The translations under genes and the position numbers were made by a program. A stretch of 7,195 nt of DNA from JBEKDJ01 sp050014415 (GTDB lineage Bacteria > Desulfobacterota > BSN033 > UBA1163). Location of the stretch: the NCBI GenBank assembly GCA_050014415.1, contig JBEKDJ010000249.1, positions 1 to 7,195 of the forward strand, given 5' to 3'. Positions 1 to 5,977 of this stretch are shown in pieces. Each line of letters starts with the position of its first letter. The stretch's first letter is position 1. The notes beneath the pieces were generated by a model. That model was not told the DNA's origin, searched no databases, and worked only from the letters and a program-made list of their open reading frames with translations.

Positions 1-1
1 A

Positions 2-349
2 GCAATCCGAGAAATACTATTGAAGAGATTCGAGGCCGAAGGACTAGAAATGAGTAAATGGCTCTATTTACAGGCAAACTACCTAGAATGTACTAAGAAG
101 TTCGCTGAGAAAAAAAGAGGTATCGTGCTTTTACCCATGGTTGAGGTGAAAGAGGAAGTGGCGCAAGGGAAGCTGAAAATACTCCATCTCATGGAAGATA
201 TAGAGGTCGGAGTAAACGTTTTGTTTCCTATAGATGTTCCTCTAAGCCCAGTTGCGGAGCAGTTCATACACTTGGTTAAAAAAGCTTTTCCAGGTAGCCT
301 TAATGGTGGTTCTGGGTGCAAAGTGGCATCCCTCCAATTGAAAAAATAA
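2..349 (+). CDS. LysR-type transcriptional regulator, C-terminal part (5' end outside window)
   Basis: This is the end of the effector-binding domain of a LysR-family DNA-binding regulator. The frame is open from base 2, so the gene starts outside the window. The TTG at 20 is an internal Leu codon and not a believable start. About 115 residues are visible. They show the usual end of the LysR substrate-binding fold: a helix after an F-x-x-E-G-L segment, then the strand 'GIVLLPMVEVKEEVAQGKL', where family members carry G-I-x-x-L-P and a conserved E-x-x-x-G-x-L. A 'PLSPVAEQFIHLVKKAF' helix follows, matching the family's closing P-L-S-P-x-A-x-x-F motif. The helix-turn-helix half is not in the window. 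The gene reads toward the ligase remnant and the UPF0261 gene. LysR regulators are more often divergent from their targets, so a regulatory link to these genes is only a guess. The family assignment is fairly sure; the ligand is unknown. Confidence 0.82.
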   Translation, partial: AIREILLKRFEAEGLEMSKWLYLQANYLECTKKFAEKKRGIVLLPMVEVKEEVAQGKLKILHLMEDIEVGVNVLFPIDVPLSPVAEQFIHLVKKAFPGSLNGGSGCKVASLQLKK

Positions 350-476
350 AATACTACAAAAGAGAAGAAAGAAAGCGAGTTACGTTAGCTTCACAAGGAA
401 TGGCTGTTGGAAAAAGTTAAGTATGTCTACTGAGAACTATCACAAGAAATTTAAATTGGTAGATCCAGAACTCGGA

Positions 477-1007
477 GACATTAGAGGGCTGCCATGCATT
501 ATATAATATAGGGCAAGGGCTGGCCTACATCTAGTCCAGTGGGCCTAATACTGGCTATTAGTTGGGAGTGCAGGAAGGAGTCATCCGGAGCCTTGTATAC
601 ATTACTTTAGAGCATAAATGCATGCTGCTCAATCGCTACTTCAGCCGAGATTGTGTCAGTGTTTTGCCTACTAATAGATACGAATACGGTAGAAACTGAA
701 ATTGCATTAAGGTATTGGATAGAACCGGTGAAATGATCATTATCCTTAGAGTCAACCATTACCTCTAGGCGCTAAAGGATGCTATTTCCGGCCTCCGCTT
801 TATAAAGTAATTAGCGAAATCGAGATTCAAAGGGAAAAACTACTTCTAGAAATTGAAGAGAGAATCGGTGAATAGTCAGATGATCTGTGTATCTTGGAAA
901 GGGGGATAGATAGCCTGCTTCAGGGAAAACTGATATTTCGTGTCGACATTGAGTTGGTGCCTGAGCTACTAAGGTATGAGTTCAAGGTGAAGTCAGTAAG
1001 GAAGTGA
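477..1007 (+). pseudogene. Decayed phenylacetate-CoA ligase-like (PaaK family, AMP-forming) gene, C-terminal half
   Basis: No frame is open here, but joined frames reproduce the C-terminal half of a PaaK-type acyl-CoA ligase. Frame 3 at 477-503 reads DIRGLPCII, like the family's D-I-Y-G-L-(S/T)-E. Frame 1 at 511-528 reads GQGLAY, like G-P-G-V-A. Frame 1 from 568 reads VQEGVIRSLVYITLEH, then CMLLNRYFSRDCVSVLP, like P-E-G-E-E-G-E-L-V-F-T-T-L followed by M-P-L-I-R-Y-R-T-R-D. YEYGR (682-693) matches the C-x-C-G-R zinc-knuckle-like motif with both Cys lost. LDRTGEMIIILRVNHYL (715-765) matches G-R-T-D-D-M-I-I-I-R-G-V-N-V-Y-P. Near 795 the reading shifts to frame 3: PLYKVISEIE, then DIELVPELLRYEFKVKSVRK and a stop at 1005. 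Stops at 697, 766 and 873 interrupt it. About 15-20 residues seem deleted near 530-567. The N-terminal half, with the ATP-binding loop, is not seen. The family normally makes CoA thioesters of aryl or other carboxylates from ATP and CoA. Confidence 0.8.
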
Positions 1008-1052
1008 GTGACATACCGTAGTAGAGAAAAGTCCAAAGCAGTTACCATGCGT

Positions 1053-1059
1053 AAGGAGG
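1053..1059 (+). promoter_or_regulatory. Ribosome binding site AAGGAGG for the UPF0261 gene
   Basis: AAGGAGG lies five bases before ATG 1065. This near-perfect Shine-Dalgarno sequence decides the start in favour of ATG 1065 over the in-frame GTG at 1008, which would add 19 residues with no family resemblance. Confidence 0.85.
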
Positions 1060-1064
1060 AAAAT

Positions 1065-2294
1065 ATGTCTAAAAGAATAGCTATCATTGGTACACTAGAT
1101 ACAAAAGGGGAGGAGATTAGATACATTAAACAACGAATTGAAGAACAAGGTCACCAAGCCATCGTAATAGATGTGGGCGTTCTAGGCGAGGTGCCTTTTG
1201 AACCTACTATAACCCGTTACCAAGTAGCCGAGGCTAGCGGGGTAGGATTAGACAAGATCGCTGCTTTTGGTGAGGAGTCAGAAGCAATGAATGCTATGGC
1301 AGAAGGGGCATCTAAGGTGGTTGAAGAATTATATTCCAGTGACAAGTTAGACGGCGCGGTGGCTATAGGGGGGTCAATGGGCACCGCTTTGGGATTGACG
1401 GTAATGAAGGTGCTACCCATAGGAGTGCCAAAGCTGATACTGTCTACTATTGCTTTTACACCACTAATAACCTCTGAGGTAGTAAGTGGAGATTTGATGA
1501 TGTTGCACTGGGTGGCTGGCTTTTGGGGGATCAATGATATAAGTAGGAGAGTGCTTGACGTGGCAGCGGGAGCTATTTCAGGTTCTGCTAAGCTATACAG
1601 TAGACAGAAAATCAATGAGAAACCCATAGTAGGTATAACCTCTTTGGGAATGGTGGCGTGTAAATATCTGTATTGGCTTAAACCAGCCTTGGAGCAAAAA
1701 GGCTATGAGGTAGCTGTATTTTATGTGTCAGGGACAGGTGGCAGAGTATTTGAGCAAGCTATAGCGGAGGGTTCGATTTGTGCTGCATTAGACCTCGCAA
1801 CCATTGAACTCGGTGATCAAGTATGCGGTGGGATTTGTTCTGCTGGCGCGCACAGGTTAGAGGCAGCAGGTAAGAAGGGAATTCCCCAGATAATAGCTCC
1901 AGGTTGTATAGATTGGTTTCGATGGGAGACACCCAAGCCGCTTCCGCGAAAGTTTGCAAACCGTACCAAGCGTGTGCATAATCCATTAGTAAGCGTCATC
2001 AATACACTCCCGAAGGAGAAAGCAACAATTGCTAAATTAATAGCCGATAAGTTAAACCAAGCAACAGGACCAGCAGCAGTAGTTGTTCCTATGGGAGGTT
2101 TCTCCGAACTCGATAAGCCCGGCGGGTTTTCTTATGATCCTCGCGGGAGAGAAGCATTTAGACGAGTGCTGAAGGCTAACCTCAAACCGGAGGTTAAGAT
2201 GGTAGAACTTGATGCCAATATTAATGATCCGTCCTTTGCTGATAGCGTTATGTCACTATTGGATGAGATGATGCAAATGAGGCAGGCTACCTAG
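1065..2294 (+). CDS. Tm-1-like ATP-binding domain protein (UPF0261 family)
   Basis: This is a 409-residue protein of the Tm-1-like/UPF0261 family, at about the usual bacterial length. The family is named after the ATP-binding N-terminal half of tomato Tm-1. The bacterial members' reaction is not something I can state from sequence. The N-terminal domain (about 1-185) begins with a Rossmann-like strand, KRIAIIGTLDTKGEEI, and carries GAVAIGGSMGTALG (G102-S-M-G-T), a probable phosphate-binding loop, then LILSTIAF. The second domain (about 190-409) has PIVGITSLGMVA, VSGTGGRVFEQ (about 221-231), LDLATIEL, GGICSAGAHRLEAAGKKGIP and VVPMGGFSELDKPGG, each with a clear family counterpart. It looks cytosolic: no signal peptide or membrane segment is seen. 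It starts 57 bases after the end of the ligase remnant, so it probably belonged to the same transcript. No frameshift or stop is seen, so it appears functional although its neighbour is dead. Confidence 0.92.
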   Translation: MSKRIAIIGTLDTKGEEIRYIKQRIEEQGHQAIVIDVGVLGEVPFEPTITRYQVAEASGVGLDKIAAFGEESEAMNAMAEGASKVVEELYSSDKLDGAVAIGGSMGTALGLTVMKVLPIGVPKLILSTIAFTPLITSEVVSGDLMMLHWVAGFWGINDISRRVLDVAAGAISGSAKLYSRQKINEKPIVGITSLGMVACKYLYWLKPALEQKGYEVAVFYVSGTGGRVFEQAIAEGSICAALDLATIELGDQVCGGICSAGAHRLEAAGKKGIPQIIAPGCIDWFRWETPKPLPRKFANRTKRVHNPLVSVINTLPKEKATIAKLIADKLNQATGPAAVVVPMGGFSELDKPGGFSYDPRGREAFRRVLKANLKPEVKMVELDANINDPSFADSVMSLLDEMMQMRQAT

Positions 2295-2460
2295 TAGGAC
2301 TATCCGCGGTCTCTCTGGATGCGTATGCTATATGGTAAATGTCTCGTCTATCTTGATAGGAATAAGGAAATGCCCTCAATAGTTTCAACCGTTACCTAGT
2401 GTTCCTTACGGAGGGAAAAATATTGTTTTTATCTGTTACGAGAATGAAGATTACTAGCCC

Positions 2461-3132
2461 ACCCATAATTAGAGAGCGACTGTAGATGCCAAGATCGTCT
2501 TTGTAGCGAAGCAGAGAAATAGTCTGGAAGAGAACAAGCGAATCAAGCAAGGAGGGATTCCAGAAGATTAGAGCAAACAGAAGAAGTGGCAGAAAGATAC
2601 CGATGCACGGTGGACCCAAAAGAATGGACAGAACTACTACGGCTATAAGAATCATATCGATGTGGATGTGAAACATAAACTGCTTCGCAGTTATGAGGTG
2701 ACTTCTGCATTGGTTCATGACAGTCAGGTATTTGAGGGCTTTCCGGATGAGGACAACAGTCGAGACGTACGGGCGGACTCGGAGTACTGTTCGGAGGAGA
2801 AGCTGCGGGAGTTGAGGAAATGGAAATATCGGGAACATCTGCAACGCAAAGGATGTAGGCACAAAAAGCTGACCAATAGAGAGGTCCGAAGCAATCGAAC
2901 GCGTTCTGGAATCCGGAGTCGAGTGGAACATATCTTTGGGGTGGAGGCGAAGCGGGCGGGGAGCCTGATCGTACAAGTTATTGGTTTGGTCAGGATGAAA
3001 GCGAAGGTGGGGTTGAGGAATTTAGCCTACAATTTGGATCGATACCGTGTTTTGGTTGGGACATTAGTGCTCCAGGCATACCAGGATTGCAAAAAGCCGA
3101 CGGACACTGCAGTTCAGATAGACTTTATATGA
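2461..3132 (+). pseudogene. IS5-family transposase remnant (DDE type), N-terminus lost and interrupted
   Basis: Frame 1 from 2473 to 3132 encodes the catalytic part of an IS5-group DDE transposase. It holds TVDAKIV (first Asp, 2485), QRNSLEENKRIKQGGIPED, a TAG stop at 2569, QKDTDARWTQKNGQNYYGYK, a V-K-H-K-L-(I/L)-R-type strand, VHDSQVF, ADSEY (second Asp, 2776), RVEHIFG (Glu, 2926) and the C-terminal GLRNLAYNLDRY. Family members usually have Trp where the TAG stands, so one G-to-A change (TGG to TAG) explains it. A short piece in frame 2 (2465-2479, IIRER) matches the residues normally just before the first Asp, which implies another frameshift. The N-terminal third expected for a protein of roughly 300 residues is not recognisable. 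The region after the stop (from 2662) is open for 156 codons, but that product would lack the first Asp and should be inactive. I could not identify terminal inverted repeats. Confidence 0.88.
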
Positions 3133-3307
3133 TAGATGATAGATCTTTCTGCTTAACATTTTACTTAAATTCGACTCAACGAAATTTTATTCCTCGAAAT
3201 TTAAATTACTAGAGATTCCCTTAATTTGCCATCCCTAACCGACGTCCTCCGGGGGGTAATATTTCAGAGCACTAAGCCGCCATCAATTCTGAAAATTTAA
3301 GAACTTC
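3133..3307. other. AT-rich gene-free stretch between IS5 remnant and first 130-bp repeat
   Basis: Together with the following repeat and leader this makes over 300 bases without a gene. No coding frame with recognisable content is seen. It holds short AT-rich direct repeats (CGAAATTT at 3180 and 3195) and a G-run after CCTCC near 3245-3256. The right end of the IS5 element should lie in its first part, but I could not define it. Confidence 0.4.
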
Positions 3308-3437
3308 CTAATAACCTGGAGGGCAGAGTTCCACGGGCTTTGCCCGTGGGTGAATGGGAACTCGCCCATAGGGCGTCAAGCATAGCTTGTGTTTTGGAAC
3401 GAGTGCCAAGGGCTCTGCCCGTGGGTATCTACTATTT
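3308..3437 (+). repeat. 130-bp hairpin-rich direct repeat, copy 1 (possible IS200/IS605-like MITE or REP-type element)
   Basis: This is nearly identical to 5528-5657, with four mismatches that I counted, no gaps and a constant offset of 2220 bp. It contains two similar hairpins in the same orientation. The first, at 3331-3349, has an 8-bp stem CCACGGGC/GCCCGTGG and loop TTT. The second, at 3406-3424, is CCAAGGGC/GCCCGTGG with one mismatch and loop TCT. Each is followed by GTAT or GTGA after CCCGTGG. A short stem CAAGC/GCTTG (3377-3389) and an ATGGG/CCCAT pair (3354-3369) lie between them. It has no obvious terminal inverted repeats and no coding content of its own. Same-orientation subterminal hairpins are typical of IS200/IS605-family ends and of REP sequences moved by related transposases, so that origin is inferred. 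It ends 28 bases before the moeA start. Confidence 0.85.
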
Positions 3438-3465
3438 GAGGCTGGAGGTTCAACATTTCGCTAAT

Positions 3466-5439
3466 ATGAAACGAAACATCTACTTAAAGAGAAAAACATT
3501 GGAAGAGGCGAGAGCAGCTTCTCTCGTGTTGGCCTCCCTCGTGCATCTCGAAGCCGAGAAGATCCCGGTGGCACGCTCTGTTGGTCGGGTGATCGCAGAA
3601 CGTCTCTTCGCGAAGGTCTCTTCTCCTCCTTTTCACTGTGCTGCGATGGATGGCATTGCCGTTAAGGCAGAGAACACCTACGGAGCGACTGAGGAATCCC
3701 CAAAAATCCTTTCGATGAATAAAGAGGCTTTCTTTGTTAATACAGGAAACCCCATTCCAAAGGGGACGGATGCAGTCATCATGATCGAAGACGTCCATCT
3801 CATTGATTCAAAAGGGCCGGAGAGGGCGGAAATCAGAGAGGCTGCCTATCCTTGGCAGCATGTCAGATCCGCCGGTGAGGATGTGATCGCAACCGAAATG
3901 GTCTTTTCTGAAAACCATGAGATCACCGCTTATGATTTAGGTGCACTCCTAGCAAGCGGTTACCAAGAGGTCAAGGTGAAGAAGAAGCCTAGAGTGCTGA
4001 TCCTTCCCACCGGGTCAGAATTATTGGAACCCGATGAATCTTGGCTCAGCCGTCCCGATGCTCGGCCCGGCATTATCGAATCCAACTCTTATGTCCTCAG
4101 CGGATTGATCGTCGGGGATGGCGGAATCCCTCTCCGTCACTCGATTGTCAAGGATGATCGCAACGAAATTAAGAAGGCGCTCCTTTCAAACGCTCAAGGA
4201 GCAGATGTTATTCTGATGATTGCTGGCTCCTCCGCAGGTTCGGAAGACTATACTCGGTCTGTTATCGAGGAGTTGGGAGAAGTCCTCATCCACGGTGTCT
4301 CCATGATGCCGGGAAAACCAACTCTCATCGGCAAATTCAAAGAACGGCCCATCATTGGCATCCCCGGTTACCCGATCTCCGCAATCATCTCTTACGAGGA
4401 ATTGGTCAGGCCCATCCTCAAGCGATCGCTCCATTTGGTAAATCCTGAGAGGCAGAAAATAAGGGCCTTTCCTACGAGGAAGATCCCTTCGAAGCTAGGA
4501 ACAGAGGAATTCCTGAGAGTGAAGATAGGCAGCGTGGGAAAAAAATTCTTTGTAACTCCCTTGCCCAGAGGTTCGGGAATGATCAGCTCTTTGACGAGGG
4601 CGGATGGGATCGTGAGGATTCCGAGCCTTTTAGAAGGTTTGGACGAGGATGAAGAGATAGAGGTAGAGCTCCTCAAACCGGTTCAGGAAATCCTGAATAC
4701 CATCGTGATGGTAGGAAGCCATGACCTCACCCTTGACATCTTGGCCAACACCTTAGGAAGATTCTATCCCCCGATCTTCCTCTCCTCCCATAATGTGGGG
4801 AGTCTGGGTGGGATCCTTGCGATCAAGAACGGCACCTGCCACATGGCTGGGGTTCACCTACTTGATCCCGATACGGGAGAATATAACTTTCCATACATAC
4901 GCCAATATTTAGGAGGAATTGATGTCAGAGTCATCCATCTCGTCAACAGGGAGCAGGGGTTGATTGTTCAGCAAGAAAACCCTAAGAAGATAGAAGGACT
5001 GAAAGACCTTCTCCGAAAAGACGTCTCCTTCATCAACCGCCAGAAAGGATCTGGAACGAGAATCCTTCTGGATCATACCCTGAAGACACTTTCCATTGAA
5101 TCGGATCGGATCAGAGGATATGGCAAAGAGGAGTACACCCACATGGCTGTGGCCTCGATGGTTGCCAGTGGAATAGCGGATGCTGGACTGGGAATTCTGT
5201 CCGCTGCCAGGGCCTTAGGATTGGATTTCGTTCCTGTGTGCACGGAAAGCTATGATCTCATTATTCCCTCCATCCATTTCGAAGATAAAAAGATCCAAAA
5301 AGTGATCGAGACGATTCGCTCAGAGGAGTTCAAAAAGACGGTTCTCCAGATGGGTGGCTACGAGGTTTCAAGAACAGGAGAAGAACTATTCGATTGCGAA
5401 ATGCAGAATGGCGATTGCGGAATAAAACCCAAGGAATAA
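3466..5439 (+). CDS. moeA: MoeA-like molybdopterin molybdenumtransferase fused to a periplasmic-binding-like domain
   Basis: This 657-residue protein belongs to the MoeA family, cytosolic proteins that insert molybdenum (or tungsten) into adenylylated molybdopterin. The MoeA part (about 1-412) has HCAAMDGIAV (MDGIAV at 61), NTGNPIPKGTDAVIMIEDV, ILPTGSELLEP, AGSSAGSEDYT (from 253), HGVSMMPGKPT, GIPGYPISAIISYEE and a C-terminal beta domain. The family's usual G-G-(S/T)-S-x-G is A-G-S-S-A-G here. A PBP-like domain follows at about 415-640: VGSHDLTLDILA, HNVGSLGGILAI, the strand VIHLVNREQGLIV, FINRQKGSGTR and ADAGLGILSAARALGLDFVP. It resembles the substrate-binding fold of molybdate/tungstate-type proteins and LysR effector domains. 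This two-domain form is known in anaerobic bacteria and archaea. No signal peptide is seen, so the binding domain is probably inside the cell. ATG 3466 is chosen because codons before it lie in the repeat. The nearest GGAGG (3444-3448) is rather far, at 17 bases. Residues past about 640 appear to come from a spacer repeat. Confidence 0.92.
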   Translation: MKRNIYLKRKTLEEARAASLVLASLVHLEAEKIPVARSVGRVIAERLFAKVSSPPFHCAAMDGIAVKAENTYGATEESPKILSMNKEAFFVNTGNPIPKGTDAVIMIEDVHLIDSKGPERAEIREAAYPWQHVRSAGEDVIATEMVFSENHEITAYDLGALLASGYQEVKVKKKPRVLILPTGSELLEPDESWLSRPDARPGIIESNSYVLSGLIVGDGGIPLRHSIVKDDRNEIKKALLSNAQGADVILMIAGSSAGSEDYTRSVIEELGEVLIHGVSMMPGKPTLIGKFKERPIIGIPGYPISAIISYEELVRPILKRSLHLVNPERQKIRAFPTRKIPSKLGTEEFLRVKIGSVGKKFFVTPLPRGSGMISSLTRADGIVRIPSLLEGLDEDEEIEVELLKPVQEILNTIVMVGSHDLTLDILANTLGRFYPPIFLSSHNVGSLGGILAIKNGTCHMAGVHLLDPDTGEYNFPYIRQYLGGIDVRVIHLVNREQGLIVQQENPKKIEGLKDLLRKDVSFINRQKGSGTRILLDHTLKTLSIESDRIRGYGKEEYTHMAVASMVASGIADAGLGILSAARALGLDFVPVCTESYDLIIPSIHFEDKKIQKVIETIRSEEFKKTVLQMGGYEVSRTGEELFDCEMQNGDCGIKPKE

Positions 5440-5471
5440 ATAAGCAATTCCGAAATCCGCAATTCGAAATC
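5395..5471. repeat. Short spacer-type repeats at the 3' end of moeA, partly inside the gene
   Basis: Two near-identical units, CAATTCCGAAATC (5445-5457) and CAATTCGAAATC (5460-5471), lie just after the stop. In the last moeA codons, ATTGCGGA (5414-5421) is the reverse complement of TCCGCAAT (5456-5463), giving an 8-bp stem with a 34-base loop. ATTGCGAAATG at 5395 is of the same kind. No T-run follows, so this is not a convincing terminator. It looks like a low-complexity intergenic repeat that has extended into the gene's C-terminus. Confidence 0.5.
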
Positions 5472-5527
5472 TGAATTTGGAAAAGATGTTATTAGATTCT
5501 TGCATGTTTAATTTTGAGAATTTTCTT

Positions 5528-5657
5528 CTAATAACCCGGAGGGCAGAGTTCCACGGGCTTTGCCCGTGGGTGAATGGGAACTCGCCCATAGGGCGTCAAG
5601 CATAGCTTGTGTTTTGGAACGAGTGCCATGGGCTCTGTCCGTGGGTATCTACCATTT
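5528..5657 (+). repeat. 130-bp hairpin-rich direct repeat, copy 2
   Basis: This copy matches 3308-3437 in the same orientation, so moeA lies between the two. The hairpins are at 5551-5569 (perfect 8-bp stem) and 5626-5644. In the second hairpin, CCATGGGC pairs with GTCCGTGG using two T-G wobbles; the two changes relative to copy 1 leave the hairpin able to fold. The repeat's last bases overlap the stop codon of the reverse-strand fragment at 5656, so that fragment and the element may share a history. Confidence 0.85.
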
Positions 5658-5970
5658 ATGCAGCCAATAACTGAACGACATTTTCAATTGCGGGATCAGC
5701 AGCTTGATAAGCGGCTTCTATCTTGGTCTTGGGGTGTTTGACAGGAGCCGGCTGATAATGGAACAGAGAATTGGCCAAAGGGCCACAAACGCGTTTGTGA
5801 AAAAGCACAAAAAGTAGGCATACTTTGATACCTTTTTCCGTAAGGCGGTAGAGGTAATGTTGGGCGTCCCGTTGAATGAGGTCATGAGCTTTCATCTTGT
5901 GTAAATCATAGCGTAGTTGATTCAGAAAGTAAGCCTTTGAGGAGAGGCTAAAACGTTTAAGCAGGGCCAT
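5656..5970 (-). pseudogene. C-terminal fragment of a winged-helix-like protein of a mobile-element-associated family
   Basis: About 100 residues read leftwards and end at TAA 5656-5658. The sequence LRYDLHKMKAHDLIQR, then YLYRLTEKGIKV, is a winged-helix-like pattern: recognition helix, short hairpin, then L-T-x-x-G. It is followed by FHKRVCGPLANSLF and a closing IENVVQLLAA. I recall this combination (Y-D-L-R-x-L-x-x-x-G-L-I, Y-R-L-T-x-x-G, then a helix with R-x-x-x-P-L-A) as the C-terminal end of a family of much longer hypothetical proteins often scattered among mobile elements. Their function is not known to me. The N-terminal part is absent, because just beyond 5970 the sequence becomes the 3' end of the permease gene. 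The open frame does continue to an ATG at 6018, overlapping that gene, but those first residues are just the permease sequence in another frame. It is most likely a non-functional fragment; a small DNA-binding protein is a less likely alternative. Confidence 0.55.
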
Positions 5971-5977
5971 GGCCGAT

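Noticed and set aside
350..476. Further upstream part of the ligase pseudogene
   Set aside because: I tried all three forward frames and found no convincing PaaK motif before DIRGL, so the remnant is started at 477.
1008..1064. GTG 1008 as start of the UPF0261 gene
   Set aside because: The strong AAGGAGG before ATG 1065 and the family's usual N-terminus favour the later start.
2392..2976. 194-codon open frame on the reverse strand with hydrophobic stretches
   Set aside because: It lies antisense to the IS5 transposase remnant, whose family motifs are clear; the hydrophobic look is a by-product of the opposite frame.
3340..3465. Extended N-terminus of moeA (42 extra codons)
   Set aside because: These codons are mostly the 130-bp repeat, and the same sequence occurs after the gene; family similarity starts only after ATG 3466.
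5386..5589. 67-codon reverse-strand frame across the moeA end and repeat copy 2
   Set aside because: It is made of antisense moeA, spacer repeats and part of the 130-bp repeat, and is not carried as a frame by anything recognisable.
3308..5657. CRISPR-like array from the repeated hairpins
   Set aside because: There are only two copies, 2220 bp apart, with a gene between them; no regularly spaced short repeats exist.
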